Assembly: GCA_007844125.1 (NCBI GenBank)
Contig: CM017563.1
Location: 15,607,663 to 15,671,662, forward strand
Direction: 5' to 3'
From: Sinonovacula constricta
Taxonomy: Eukaryota; Mollusca; Bivalvia; Cardiida; Solecurtidae
DNA length: 64,000 nucleotides
The notes beneath the pieces are model-generated. The model had not been told where the DNA came from and made no database searches. It saw nothing but the letters and a program-made list of their open reading frames with translations. A program made the position numbers and the translations under genes. Every line of letters starts with the position of its first letter. Position 1 is the stretch's first letter. Positions 9,906 to 25,393 of the stretch are shown piece by piece.

Positions 9906-10933
9906 TTACAATTATTTCTAATAATTTTTCATTATTCTCTTTTAAATATATTAAACATTCTTTTAATATATATTTTAATATAGAATATTCTATCTTAAAT
10001 ACACTAAACAAAATTTAACATTATGTTTTAAACATTTTTTCGAACACATTTAACGTTCTGTATAATTTAATAGATTTAATTTAAAATAAAATGACATATA
10101 CAGTTAATAATTTGTCATAAGCTACCAATAACCCACCGTGCGCAATGGAAAAGTTTCAATATCATTAACAAGGTACTGTGGACGCGGGAATCGTGCTAAG
10201 CAATTGATGGATAAAGATAAAAAAAACGTCATAGAACGCTCTGTGCGTTACTAATACCCTATGTCTACATCATAGCCTTTATGGGTACATTATGTACACG
10301 ACCAACATGAAACAAAATGGTTATTTTGTCTATGCATTCTTTTCTTTTTTTTTGTCTTCAGTTAAAATCGACATATAACTGTGTTTAATAAACATTAGAG
10401 GTATAGAGACAAAGGATACAGTTTATAATATGTATTTATTGTTCTACAACAGACATAGACTATTCATTACTTGAATACATAGGCAATGCAATTTTTTATA
10501 CATGGACCTACTTAACGTATTATAATACAGTGTGCTCAGTCCTTCACGTTTATATTTTAATGTCTTTTATTATTTAGTCTTTTATAAGCGACTGCTTCTT
10601 TGACACACCCTATTCAACCGGCGAATATCGGCCGTTATAGAATGCTTTTCGTTTACGTTTAATGCAGTCAACATAGACAAATTATTAACGCGTTTTTCTT
10701 TTGTCTTTGTCAAGTAGTGACCATTTGGGCAGATAAAGTAGATTAGAAATAATAGAATAACTGTCCATTCACCTGTAGAGTCCCGAAATGGGCTACCTTC
10801 ATTGTTAAAGTACGCAATCTTAACACATCGTCATCTTTTACCACCAGTTGAGATAATAATCTATAAAATTCATTCAACTATAGAAGATCAGCAACAACAG
10901 TTTGTTGAATTATAAATAATAATCGTCCTTTTT

Positions 10934-10939
10934 TTTATT
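10934..10939 (-). terminator. Candidate polyadenylation signal of the C1q gene
   Basis: The minus strand reads AATAAA here, about 190 bp after the C1q stop codon. This is the first canonical hexamer noticed downstream. Not tested against transcripts. Confidence 0.45.
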
Positions 10940-11126
10940 AATTTCACTTTTACCGACGCTGATCATCGCACCATTTACACATTCATGTCATGGAAGTTGA
11001 CCCTTTCATTCGACTTATATTCGTTTTATATTTTACCATGTTAAATATTACATACACAGATCATCTGATCAAAACATTAAGTTCAAAATCCAATAACACA
11101 CTGATATACTCATATTGTGAGTATGG

Positions 11127-12601
11127 TTACCCTTTGCTTATCAAAGCTCCGGAAAATGAATTGATTCTAACGAAATCTTGCAGCAATTTATCACCAGATA
11201 TATAATTAACTTTTGTGTAAGCTAATTGCCCAACCTCCATGTATCCGAATCCATCTGCCGTGTCACATGCGGGAACATCATTGTCGCGGGTTCGTAATTG
11301 TCCTACTTGCTTATCGGTGACTATGATGTCCACATTGGCAGAGGAAGCGTTGTTTGCACACACCTGTATGGTAAACAGATACAGGCCACTGACAGGCGCC
11401 GTGAATATCCCAGTGGAGGGATCATAGCCGTCCTGAATGTTGAACAGAACTGTAGGAAAGACCAAGGTCTCACCTTTAGCCGGACTTTGGTTCTTTAAAC
11501 CTGTCGCCTTGAAGCTCACTATAGGTGTCACGATCGACTCTGTTGGAACATTATGTCAACTGCTTAAATAATGATTAAACAACATATAATTTATTTATTT
11601 TTGCAAAAGGTGAAAGACAAATGTATAATCTATTGGTAGTTAATCTTTTCCATCCTATCACTTGGAGTTTGGATTAAAACAGCTACGTACCTGGATTATA
11701 TTAAAGGTGTCCGACAGTTTGCCTATATCAAATTTTATGTAACCAGACCTTACCACTGCTTTGGAGAATAAGGGCATAATTTCGGCATGGATTGATACTT
11801 TATCCTAAATAAAGACAGTTTAGAACACTGTCTCCATTGTAGACTGTGCAAATCGCGATAATAACCATTCTAAAGTTCAATAATTCCAAATCTATAAATA
11901 GATACCGACGTCAGAGCGGACTAATCGACTAAGATATAACGTTATCCCAAAAGCAAATTGTCACCCGGTTTTCATTGATAAAATGTGCCGTCTTTGCACC
12001 GTGGCTCAGATAGGAAATATCTGTTTGCAATGAAAGATGGGGATTTATGTTTCACCGTTCACATTGATAGAGGGCATGAATAAGCAACATTTTGCAAGAT
12101 CTGTTCAGGTAACAGTGACCTATTTTGTTATTTTATAAAAATATTTTAAACCAAACTGTCGGACACCATTTTTGGGTCCTTACTCTGTCGCTGCTGTAAC
12201 TACACAAACAACAGTATGCAGAAATTACATACAAATACACAACGAATCTAATATATGTTCAACAGTACATATGGTATTTTGTATCGATAGTTGTCTTTAT
12301 AAAGTTGTGAAATTAGTGGCTTTAGATATTTCTTATATCGCACCGACAGAATGCTGGCGATATTGCCGACGTCCAGCTAATTATTGATAGAGGATGACAC
12401 CAGACACCAGCGCACCGCAGGTTAGCTGAACACTCTGGCCCCGTCCCGAACTCGAAGACACGCGGTGAGAGGAGGAGGGGCTTAGGAGTTACTAGCCAGG
12501 GACCCTATCTAATCAAGGGCGCACCAAAGCTTTTATAAATGTATATAAAAGGTAGTAAATCAACCTGTGGGCGGATGATGATGATGATAATAATAATAAT
12601 A

Positions 12602-12683
<82 letters not shown>

Positions 12684-14168
12684 GTACTACCTATAATACT
12701 TATAATAAGTATGAAAATTCATTCCAATGGAAACATAGCACATACATTTCTTTCAATTCAAGTTGGATAAAGTACTCATCGACTTCGGAGTTACTTCATA
12801 AAGTTTAGGATGCATGCTTAAGTAAAATGAAAAAGAAAAGTGCAAATACGCAAATTGATTTCTTAAAATAATAATTTTTGAAACCTATTTATTTTTCATA
12901 AAAAATTATATTGTAGAATTCAAATAAATTTTTGAAACCTATTTATTATTCATAAAAACTTATATTGCAGAATTCAGATCCTTTCACCAAATAAACATGT
13001 TGCATGACAAACCGATAATCATCAGTCCCTATGTTAGTCCGTTTGAGAATCAAGAAAATACATTCAGGTGCAAATATATTCCAGCAGACAGGTGCTGCGT
13101 CAGGCGCAACTGGTCATCTGGTAGCCACCATAAGAAGTATACTTTAGCGGCGCAAAGAACATGAAGTGACAAACGTTAAATGTCTTTCAACACATTACAT
13201 TCGTACCAATCATAGTATTGTTGTTATGATCGCATACTTTGTGCCTTTTCCTGTTCATTTCGAAATTGTTCTTTATAGAATTTATTTACAGCTAAATAAG
13301 AGTCAAGGAAACTCGTCATAGGATTTTATTCTACCAACACAAACGTCATGAAGAGCACATTTGCACAAACAGATTTATAATTAAAACGAATCTATAAATC
13401 TATTTCTTTAGCAACCTTTCGCAAAATCTCAGTTATCATTTTATGCAAACTTTATTGATTGGCGCTTGAAAAAAAAAACACTGAATAAAGAGTTTAAAAC
13501 TATCAAACTAAAAATATTCAATACCGACTTGGATATGTAATAGTAATATTTTAAGTTTACCTGTTTTGTTCTTTTACAATTACACAACGTTTTCGTCGTA
13601 TGAAGTATGTCAATAATGACACGGAATACGTTTATGTAATTCTCGCTGTAACAACAGTTTACTTAGTGTATCAAACATTTAAACTCAAATGTTAATTTAA
13701 GAAACCTTATCGAATGGAATATAAGCACAATAGAAATAAATGTAAACGTATCAAACTATTATGTATCCAGTCGTATTAAAATATTTTAACTTTACCTGTT
13801 ATGTTCTTTTGTAAGTCCCTTAGGTCGTCAGACATTCTTGCAATCTGTCCCTCCTTTTGCTGGAAGACATCATTGCTACGTTGCAGGTGTTCTTCAATCC
13901 GAGATAGAGCAGTAGTATTCAGTTGGAGATAATCCTCATGCAGGGCACGTCGTTCCGTCTTGATTTCCTCCAATATCCCGCTAACAGTTTCCATAGTCGA
14001 TTTTACATCTGTAGAAATCTTTTTGAATTCTTCTCTAAGTTGTTCAAAGTTCCATTCGACTCTAATCATTTTCTCCAATAACTTTTCCTCGTAATGGAAT
14101 TTTGAACATTGAGGTTCCATACCCGAACATACGTGTAGGGCGACGAGGATACTTAGAAAAACAGACAT
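11127..14168 (-). CDS. Secreted coiled-coil C1q-domain protein (intact copy)
   Basis: Two exons: 13796-14168 (373 nt) and 11127-11539 (413 nt), separated by a 2256-bp GT-AG intron. The donor is AACAG/GTAAA and the acceptor CCAACAG/AGTCG; phase 1 joins to phase 1, giving 261 aa. I chose the ATG at 14168 because it is the first in frame after the TATA box and starts a signal peptide (MSVFLSILVALHVCSG, residues 1-16, cleavage near 16-20). Residues about 28-123 are a charged heptad-like coiled coil with a Lys-Asn-Ile-Thr glycosylation sequon at the exon end. Residues about 130-261 form the C1q head, with the hallmark FPTVLFNIQDGYDPSTG, then GIFTAPVSGLYLF, and a C-terminal FSGALISKG in place of the usual FSG-hydrophobic end. 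C1q heads trimerise as a beta sandwich and bind diverse ligands; in bivalves such proteins are secreted haemolymph pattern-recognition molecules. No collagen repeat is present. It is the only copy in the window with both exons open. Confidence 0.85.
12410..12510 (-). mobile_element. Decayed tRNA-derived SINE in the C1q intron
   Basis: The minus strand has a B-box-like ttcgagttcgggac. It sits at the position of the better preserved SINE at 41795-41850 in the duplicated copy and shares the flank caggtta. The insertion therefore predates the block-A versus unit split. Confidence 0.5.
12574..12683. repeat. Compound GAT/AAT/AT microsatellite
   Basis: A short gat run grades into aat repeats with an at dinucleotide core (about 12600-12619) and then a long aat run. 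Copies C and D lack it, so the expansion is specific to block A. Confidence 0.95.
12872..12980. repeat. 54-bp tandem duplication in the intron
   Basis: The word tttttgaaacctattta starts at 12875 and again at 12929, each followed by ttcataaaaa and attgnagaattca. The duplicated pseudogene introns have a single copy of the latter part (about 42160-42190). Confidence 0.85.
13561..13645 (-). other. Cryptic 85-nt cassette (possible poison) exon
   Basis: On the minus strand this interval is bordered by TTGTTACAG at its 5' side and AACAG/GTAAAC at its 3' side, both good splice sites. The donor context copies that of exon 1 150 bp upstream. Length 85 (not a multiple of 3). If joined to exon 1 the frame would read four codons and then TAA, so inclusion would abort translation. 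The same borders and length exist at 42878-42962 and 59162-59246. It may be an alternative exon or a partial duplicate of the exon-1 end. Confidence 0.35.
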
Positions 14169-14258
14169 TCTGAACACTAAAGTGTTTGATATTTAGTCGA
14201 TGCAGCTAGTGAGTAGGAAAGCAGAGGCGGCCTAATGACGAACTTCAGCGCTGGGCTG

Positions 14259-14268
14259 CTTTATATAC
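14259..14268 (-). promoter_or_regulatory. TATA box of the intact C1q gene
   Basis: The minus strand reads GTATATAAAG about 95 bp upstream of the ATG, which would place transcription start near 14230 and give a short 5' UTR of about 60 bp. The same sequence is kept upstream of both pseudogene copies. Confidence 0.7.
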
Positions 14269-14318
14269 GGAAAGGAGGCACAACGTAAGGGTCCTTCAAA
14301 AAGCTTCAGCTTAACGTT

Positions 14319-17530
<3,212 letters not shown>

Positions 17531-18027
17531 GTGTATGTTTCTGTGCTTGTGCGCGTGTGTGTGCGTGTGTGTATATGTGTGTGTGCGTGTGCGGGTGTGT
17601 GTGTGAGTGTGTGTAAGTGTGAGTGTGTATGCGCGTGTGTGTGTCTTAGTGTGTGTATGAGTGCGCGTGTGTGTGTGTGATTGTGTGTGTGCGTGTGTGT
17701 GCGTGTGTGTGAGTGTGTGTGAGTGTGCGTGTGTGTGCATGTGTGTGCATGTGTGTGAGTGTGTGTGCGGTTGTGTGTGTGTGTGCGTGCGTGTGTGTGA
17801 GTGTGTGCGTTTGTGTGTGTGAGTGCGCGTGTGTGTGAGTGTGCGTGTGTGTGCGTGTGTGTGTATGTGTGTGTGGATGTGTGTGTGAGTGTGAGTGTGT
17901 GTGCGTGTGTGTGTGCGTGTGTGGGTGTGAGTGTTTGTGTGAGTGTATGTGTTTGTGTGTGTGAGTGTGTGTTTGTGTGCAAGTATGTGCGTGTGTGTGA
18001 ATGTGTGTGTGAGTGTGCTGCGTGTGT
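17531..18027. repeat. Long (TG)n-rich microsatellite
   Basis: About 500 bp of TG dinucleotides punctuated by cg, ag, ta and tt. Homologous sites in blocks B and C carry only about 75 bp and block D about 310 bp. The His-Thr or Val-Cys open frames on the two strands are shadows of the repeat. Confidence 0.98.
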
Positions 18028-19385
18028 TTTCATACATAACCTTTTGACACCTTTAAACCATTTATTCACTGCTTCGGAAAATTGGTTAATTTTGAGGCAA
18101 TAAGTGTAGATTAACTGATGTGCCTTTCTGTGTTATATTAAACCCCTCTGCTCAGGCTATACAACTACGCTTTCCAATGATACGACTGTGATAACCAGTA
18201 ATGAGGAAGCCATTAAATAGGTCTTTCTTTTTTATTCTTGACAGAAATAATGTTGCAAACAACTATTTTCAAAACTAAAAAACAACTTTTCATTAAACAG
18301 CGTTTGATCGCTAGCTTACACACACAACTTCGATTTCAGAGGTCAACAAAACATTTAATGGAATCTTTTTTAAAAATAAAATAACAAACTTATTGCCCTT
18401 TTATCCACCCAGCTAAGTAAAAATAGTCTATTTAGTTTGACTTTACTTGTGAAGAATCCGCTTAAACACAGTATTTCTATTTAAGTGTTCAATCTCATAT
18501 ATAACTTGTCGTCTATTTTTCCTTACAAGTGCACACTTAGCCATCTCTAACTCTACAATATGAAAGTTGCATAAATAAGGTGCTCACGCCGATTTTACAG
18601 AGCTCTAACCTCACACTTCCTGAGAGCTTTCTCAAATTTAAACAGTTAAAGGAAAACAGATCCTACAAAACTTTGCAAGCGACGACGTATTCTGCAACCT
18701 ATTTCATGTCATCATTAATTAGATAGTAGTTACGTTGTTAAAATATGTTCACATCGTATTTATGTGATTACATAATGCTTGTAACTATTAGGAATACACA
18801 TTATTCTTGATTGTTAAAGAAACCGATTATTTGAATTAAAGATGAAATGACTAGAGAAGAAGTCTCAATGGTAGCAGCGCCCAGTTCGTGTCTAGATGGA
18901 ACTGAAATACCATAGTCTAACGTTTGTCAAAGGAAAATATGAGTAACAATCCTAATAGGATGAATTTAACGACAACATAGATAACAACATGAACGGTGGA
19001 TGTTTTACGTCTGACAATCTGTAAAATGTAACTGTGTCAGAAAAACAACGTATGAACAGTTTACTGTTGTTAAATAAAATAACGAACACTTCCACAACAT
19101 GTAACTATATCAATCGGTTTGAACGAAAGTTTGAATTTAATTAGGATAGCCCATTTCGCTTGAGCAGGGCAATGGTGAGGTTGTTCTGTTTCAGTTTTTG
19201 TTGTTTTGTTTAGTATATATTAATACTTATAAAATGTGTGCATCATTTTCTTGCTCGTCTTTGAATAGAATGTGTTTAGTTGATCGTTTTTTTATTTTTA
19301 TTATTTTGCTAGATACATAATTTTGGGTCAGATCAGAAAGTGCAATTAATCATTTTTATAGGAAAAAGAAGCTTTATTTAAGATA
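18028..19385. repeat. Downstream part of block A
   Basis: Aligns with 30471-31520 (B) and 46751-47800, with local gaps, and with 63263-64000 (D). 18581-18900 is a further diverged copy of the dispersed repeat described at 14820 (aaggtgctcacgccgatttt, then agctctaacctcacacttcctgag). No gene recognised. Confidence 0.7.
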
Positions 19386-20209
19386 ATACGTTAAGTGAAG
19401 AAATTGTCATTGGGGGGGTGGGGGGGTATTTATGACATTATATATTTTGAAAAGAAATGACATTAAATGCATTATCATATCGATGATTATGGCCGATATG
19501 GAGATCTAGTAAGTACCTGCCGCCATTATTTCTCTGATGTTTCATACACAGCCCTAACTACTTACTAGCTAACTGTGTTGGCACTTCATAAAAAATATTT
19601 GAAGAAATATTAAATTACATTTTATTTTTTAACATTTTAAAGTTTAGGGTTAGTCTCCTACTTAAATCATTTAATAGGTGGATAACCATTTATGTCATAC
19701 ATTCTGATTATTGACTTACAGACTTCCAATTTTACTAGTTTCAGTAAATAGCTATTCTAACATATTGTTTAATATAAGGCATGGTGTAATAGCTAACCTA
19801 TGTGATAAGAAAAAAAGTATCACCAGTTTCCAACATATTATGTATCGCGATACGTACGTAGCGTATCGAAAAAGTTTGTATTGAAATTTGATATATTGAC
19901 TTTTATTGTGTGTGACAAATAGTTAACATATACCTATATTTGAATGTTTATACAGAAACAACTTCCCTACAATAATGTTGTAAGGAACGTTTAAAGTCCC
20001 GAATATTTTCGAACCCTTTGATTTCATGCAACGTTGCAAAGCATCAAACTTATTACTTAAAATATTACCGGAAATCGTCGTGAAATATCCAATATACATG
20101 TCTGCTTTTCATATTAAATTCGTTTGCACTTCTCAGTCAAAATATTATGATTACAATATAGAAAGGTAAATAAGAAAAGGTCCTATCAAAATTTTCACAG
20201 ATATTTTAA
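19386..20209. other. Gene-less spacer
   Basis: AT-rich with a short poly-G run (19410-19430). No gene or repeat that I can name. Confidence 0.4.
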
Positions 20210-21460
20210 ATTTTATCTACCAGTCGACAAAGGCAAACAAAGTAAATGCAAATGTGACAAAAACACAGAGACGAGACACAACACACATAAAGACAAACCA
20301 TCAGTTACCGCCTTGGAACGGTCAATAGGCAGAAAACCATTAAATGATGGCATTATGGTAGGACGAAAATCATAGTACAACATCACGGCAATGCATTTAT
20401 AAAAATTAACTATAACAGCAATATAAACATGCAGGTCTTTTGCAAAGTGACAAAAATACCGAATCAATGAATAACAGAGATACAAAAACTGCGGCCTTGG
20501 AACAGCAATGTGCCAGGAGACAATGTATATTTGGGTAAAAAAAAACGGTTCATGAAGTTTATATCTTGCCTAATAAAGACAACATCCGTTTAAATAAATG
20601 AACACTGATCTCAATTAACTTTTCAAAAAATACACGCACATTTGCCGACGTCCTTCAAAATTGTTTACTAGCCAAACTAAAGGTGATATGTGGATGTCAG
20701 GGGAAAAGTAAAAGTAACGTACTGCATGTTTATTTTTAAAACATTCCACATAGTGCATCTTCCTTGAAGTAGCAGAAGGTTTGAAGTAAGATGGCAATGT
20801 AAAGACATTTTAAAGTAGAAAATGCTAAGATGTACTTTTGAAATGACACGTTTATTATTAATTAATAACCAATTTTCGTTGACATATTTGTTAAAATTAA
20901 ATTGCTTTCTATGCTCTACAGACACAATATAGGACGTATAATTAGAATAATGCAGTTGACATCCTCTATTTCTCTATTTTGTTGTATATTTATACATGTG
21001 TCTGGGTATCGTTTGTGTAAAATATGTTTCCATGTAGGAACAGCTTCAGTGATAACACCAGTATAAAAATACAACAGAGTATAATTCCGAACTAGAGATA
21101 TCACAAATAAAGTCTACAGATCAACAAAGTCATACTGTTGAATAGAAATGTGTATACAAAATAACCAGTGAACAATATCCCTCTTTGGACCCGTTTTCTG
21201 GTCCTAATTAAGTTTTGTGAACCAGTCAAATCCCGACAAATTAATAACCATGTCTATGTTAAAGATGCTGGTCAACACTGCGGAAAAACTGTGTGCCACA
21301 ATAGCAAATATTCAAGACTAAATCCCAACAGAAATGTATTTTCATAATTGCAACACTATTTTAGGATTACTACTAGGATAGTTTGATTGTAACAGAGTCT
21401 TGACAAAAACACACTGCCTTGTGTTTAGCAAAGCGCACAGATTGCAAACACGTGTATTAT
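20210..21460. repeat. Diverged copy E of the C1q upstream block
   Basis: Alignable landmarks: cagttaccgccttggaacgg at about 20302, acatgcaggtcttttgcaaa, cttcaaaattgtttactagc matching the 15575 region, and agtataaaaatacaaca with agagatatcacaaat (about 21060-21105) matching 16120-16165. Much more diverged than copies B to D, so it represents an older duplication. Confidence 0.6.
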
Positions 21461-21620
21461 TAAATTGTACAAATAATACCAAGCTCATTATTGATCTATT
21501 GTAGTTGCAAATAGAGTACAATTTGTATCTGGCAATTGGTAAAGTAAAAACCCACAGGGTTGCCTAAACTGGTTTATGAAGTTTCACATTTAAAAGAAAC
21601 CTCTTTAATATGAAACATAT

Positions 21621-22067
21621 TTACGTTGAAGACACCGATAAGTTGTATGTGACTCTGAACATTTTTACCGACCCACACTGTTTTAAATATTCACACACAG
21701 GCTTCACGTCCGTGCATAAGCACTTGTAAACGTCATTCGACCTTCGCCTTTTCAAATTGGTTACAGCCATTTTAAAGTAGCCTTTGCAAGTCAACGCTAA
21801 AATCAATCGGAACTCCTTGGGTAATTCCGTCCTCGGGACAATCATCCCTCGGATGTATCTGGTGCAATGATACTTGCTCAAATTACGATCGTTTTGTTCG
21901 CCAGAAGTCGGAAGAATATCCCTAAAATGTAATTCGTACAAAACATAAACTATGCCATCGTTTGGCAGATGCGTGTCTGCTGCGCTGGGTAAATTAAAAT
22001 TGATGTTTTTATTAATTTGAAGCAGCCACAAATTGAAGTTTAACTGGCATCGTAAAATAGTGAGCTG
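21621..22067 (-). pseudogene. Coding-like fragment of unknown family
   Basis: A 148-codon frame, open from a stop just upstream (near 22070) and ending at 21621, without a Met near its start. A possible acceptor (ggataacag) sits at its beginning, so it may be a 3' terminal exon. Composition is protein-like: it includes DTHLPNDGIVYVLYELHFRD, then RTELPKEFRLILALTCKGYF and a Cys-containing end (CLCTDVKPVCEYLKQCG). The RTELPKEFR part recurs in a broken copy at 6573-6598 on the opposite strand, which supports it being a real, repeated coding element. I do not recognise the family. No other exon was found, so it is either a terminal exon or a fragment. Confidence 0.4.
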
Positions 22068-22938
22068 TTATCCGAGCTGTCATCGTCGTTTTGAACCTCT
22101 GTCACAAAATAAGTCCCATTTAGGGAAATGGCCGAGGTGATTCCACTACCTACATACATCCGATAGATGATTCGTGAATTATCCGAGGTGTTCCGATTGC
22201 GCCAAAGTCAGCGTGACGTTCAGCATGTCGTTGACAGAACATGCCCCACGAGACATTAAACTTTTGGGAAATTGACTGTCTCTTTAATTTCTTTTATTGA
22301 CACGAACTAAGAACGCAATCCGCACTGGGTGACAATTTTATGTTTATCTTGAAAAGGTAAATAAATAATAGACGTTTATATTTATGTAACTTAATATTAC
22401 ACTACGGTTTATCTTTACAGTTTAATGGTTTTCTAATGCTGTGTACAAAGGGCACCATCTTCTGTTTAATAAGCTCTAGTCAACTTTATATCAACGATCT
22501 ATTTTACTTGGTATTGTTCGTTACAACCTGAAGAATTGTCGAAAAGATACAAAAGCAATGTGTTGTTCTTGTAACGAGGGTGATCGACTTTTGTTTTATC
22601 ATTCATTCAATTTCATTTTTGTACCAAATTGTACAATGTTAAATATATGCCAATTATTGCTATGCTATACCTTGAATACAACATACGACACTTTATATGA
22701 AATGCATACTTAAATGACAAGTTATATTTTAAACGAATTGTCTTCTCAAAGATTTATTTCCTCTTTATTTTATTTGTTTATCTTTATTGTATTGCATTTA
22801 TGTTGACTATAGCACATGTTCTTATTCATTCTTTCTTCTTAATGTAATATTATTAACTGCCAATTATTTTACACACATGTATTTTTGTCTGTTGCAGTTA
22901 CAATAGTTAATTTACTTGTTAAAGGGGGGCGGGGCGGT
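22068..22938. other. Gene-less spacer
   Basis: Contains ccgaggtgttccgattgc at 22183, resembling ccgagttgttacgattgc at 1996. Otherwise AT-rich without a feature I can name. Confidence 0.4.
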
Positions 22939-23021
22939 GCGCCCGCGGCCGAGCGGTTAAAGTCGCTGACTTGTATTTTCTCAGCCCCTCAACGCGGGGT
23001 TCGAGTCGCGGTCGGTGTTAG
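22939..23021 (+). mobile_element. tRNA-derived element (SINE head or tRNA pseudogene)
   Basis: It has an A box, ggccgagcggttaaag (22947-22962), a possible anticodon stem ctga...tcag with an oversized 11-base loop, and a B box ggttcgagtcg (22998-23008). The arrangement is that of Leu/Ser-type tRNAs. The acceptor ends do not pair and the loop is wrong, so a working tRNA is unlikely. A tRNA-derived SINE head is the better reading. Confidence 0.6.
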
Positions 23022-23394
23022 AAACTTATCGCAGTCTTAAGAGCAAATTGCGTTTTTCGTGACTCAACAAAAACTTTAAGTTAAATCAGCTTTTCTGCAA
23101 CTGAAATCATCATTCCTGGAGTACAAAACATGGCACAAACAAACTTTAAAGATTAAGGATAAGGCTGTTTGCATTTTAACTTTCAGAGCACTTCGGCCAT
23201 TGCTGCCAATTCAAAGTGTAAGTTGCAGCTACCATTATATATTGACTTCGGGAAAATTGAATCCGCACTTTTAACTTTTGCTTTGAACATTGTCGCGGTA
23301 CTAAACTCACTCGTCAATTTTATTAGCATACGATTATGAGAAAAAGAAAATAAATAAATTGCTGTTTTCTTCTGTATATTATCACATTATTTTA

Positions 23395-23643
23395 ATGATC
23401 GAAGACTCGATGTCAGCCCAGGGATTCTTAACAATCGACAAAACGGAAACTATATACAAACCTATCCTCGCTCATTATCGGAAAGGTCGAGATTACGAGG
23501 AAATTAAAAAAGTATTCGAAAGTCATTGTTCACCATTTTTAGCTATGCGAAGGTCGTCAATATACTTTTATTTCTATTGTAAATGCAAACAATGCAGTAA
23601 ACCCATGACTAGTATATTGTTTGTACCGGATATCATTGTTTAG
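23395..23643 (+). CDS. Hypothetical 82-aa ORF
   Basis: An ATG frame beginning MIEDSMSAQGFLTIDKTE, with a mixed, protein-like first half containing HYRKGRDYEEIKKVFESH, and a Cys-rich second half (YCKCKQCSKP). No family recognised, no promoter or splice context seen, and no second copy in the window. It may be an exon or chance. Confidence 0.2.
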   Translation: MIEDSMSAQGFLTIDKTETIYKPILAHYRKGRDYEEIKKVFESHCSPFLAMRRSSIYFYFYCKCKQCSKPMTSILFVPDIIV

Positions 23644-24793
23644 GCGAGTGTCTTGCCTCTTGTACCTAAGAGGCTATCATGTGACTTTCCTCCTTGACAC
23701 TTTAACAGTACAGAATATGTTACGACTAATAATGGTATGACAAATCACATTGTCATGTGTAAAAGACGAATTGTTTTAAAGAAAACCTACAACGTCAAGA
23801 TTTAGCTTCAGTCTGGAATCAAATTGCTGACAGATAATAGTCTCATGTATATTTTTCTAAACCCGAAAGCTTGTAATAAATAGACGATTTGCTGTTTTGC
23901 AGACTGAAATAATAGAAAACTATTGCAAATGGATTTTTTTTAACTTTACTCCACTCACTTTGTAAATTATATAGCAACGAAAAATAAGAATACATGCGTT
24001 GAAATATGTTTTTAAAATACCGTGTAGATCTATACATTGATAGCATGATCCTTGCTATTCTGAATGACCGCGAAACTTCTATGATGTGGTTTATAAATGA
24101 CCCCCATTAATTTTTATTTGGCAGCAGCACTACCTAGCAACTTGTATGTCTTCCTAACGGAAAAGATAAATGTAAAGATGTCAAATTGCAGTAACCATTG
24201 TTTGTCTAACGAAACATGAAATTAAATATTAATCGACGAACGAAATTTCTTTTTCTGTACTTATCCCTCTACCTGATACTACCAAGGTGTGATCGTCCTG
24301 AGAACGAAATAATCTGAGAAGTTCTTATATAAGAGTACAAAACGTGTCCCTACAGAAGGTTAATAAACTGATATAGCTGTTTTATATCTTTTCGTTTCGA
24401 GTGCAAATTGATCGCAATAAATATACACCTTACCCCTAGATAATAATATTAACTGCAGATTTTATCTTTGTTTGTTTTCATTATTTTGAGACAATGTGTA
24501 CGCAGCTGCATATTCAGCATACAGTCAGCTACGCGCCTGGTGTGGCATCACTTGAATGAGGCAATACACATTGAATGTTGACAGCGTATTGTTTACAACC
24601 ATTCTCAATTTTGATATTTATATAAACATGTTGTAAGAAAATAAATTCCGATAAATGCTAGAATTGCCATGGTGTTACGTTTGTATAAAATCAAGTTGTA
24701 ACTAGGAAATACTGTTCACAGCTGAGGCATTGAAAACAATCGTCGAATGATGTTTTGTGATTTCAATAACCCAACACTGAAAATGCAACCGAT
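23644..24793. other. Gene-less spacer
   Basis: AT-rich. Nothing recognised. Confidence 0.4.
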
Positions 24794-25393
24794 TTTTTGG
24801 CTGACACTGCTCTCGTGATATTGTTTACGCAGACGAATCAATCCGCCAAAGTAAAACTCGGATGTAGCAATGTACGGTCAAATCATCCCGGAGGTTACTG
24901 AGCATAAGCATCTTGGCGTAATCTTGTCAAAGGATTGTTCATGGAACTCTCACATTAATTATAAAAAATCAAAAGCTTGGCGGCATGTCAACATTCTACG
25001 TAAATACAAATTTACACTGGACCGTAGGGCACTAGAAACTATTTTTTATATATCCGACCTATTCTCGAGCATGGTGATATTGCCTGGAGCAATTGTGTAG
25101 GATATGAATGTGAACATCTAGAAAATATCCAAAACGAATGTGCTCGTATTGTCTCTGTTTCCACTAAACTTGTCAGTATAAATGCATTACACAGCGAAAT
25201 CGGCTGCGATCTTCTTTCTGACAAAAGAAGAAATCAACTACAATGTTCCTGGAGTATTTGCATGAACAACTTCATATTTTAATTTATTCCTCCCTTCTGT
25301 ATTGCGTGAATGGAATAATCTATCACCTGAAATACGTAATGCTCCAACACTAAATTCGTTTAAAGTAAAAATAAGTACAAATACATAATGCTA
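24794..25393 (+). pseudogene. LINE reverse-transcriptase 3' region, left half
   Basis: Remains of the C-terminal part of a CR1/jockey-type non-LTR retrotransposon ORF2. FLADTALV-like residues at about 24797 recall the FADD catalytic motif, with one Asp lost. EHKHLGVILSKDCSWNSHI follows from about 24900, then, after a frameshift near 25050, RPILEHGDIAWSNC, then IQNECARIVSVSTKLVSINA. Stops and a deletion intervene before LREWNNLSPEIRNAPTLNSF (about 25300-25360). The catalytic palm is absent and the copy is dead. The fragment is cut at 25393 by a DNA transposon and resumes at 26977. Confidence 0.8.

Larger units (their letters stand above)
11540..13795 (-). other. Intron of the intact C1q gene
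   Basis: Contains a decayed SINE (about 12410-12510), an ATA/ATT microsatellite, a 54-bp tandem duplication and an 85-bp cryptic exon. The overall arrangement is conserved in the two pseudogene copies. Confidence 0.75.

Noticed and set aside
10990..11205. 71-aa plus-strand frame near the C1q 3' end
   Set aside because: Overlaps the 3' UTR and C1q exon antisense; no counterpart in the duplicated copies.
11239..11498. Plus-strand frames over the C1q exon (also 41073-41414 and 57357-57698)
   Set aside because: Antisense shadows of the C1q exon, which explains the region with a known domain and matching splice phase.
22939..23021. Functional tRNA gene
   Set aside because: The anticodon loop is too long and the acceptor ends do not pair; better read as a SINE head or tRNA pseudogene.
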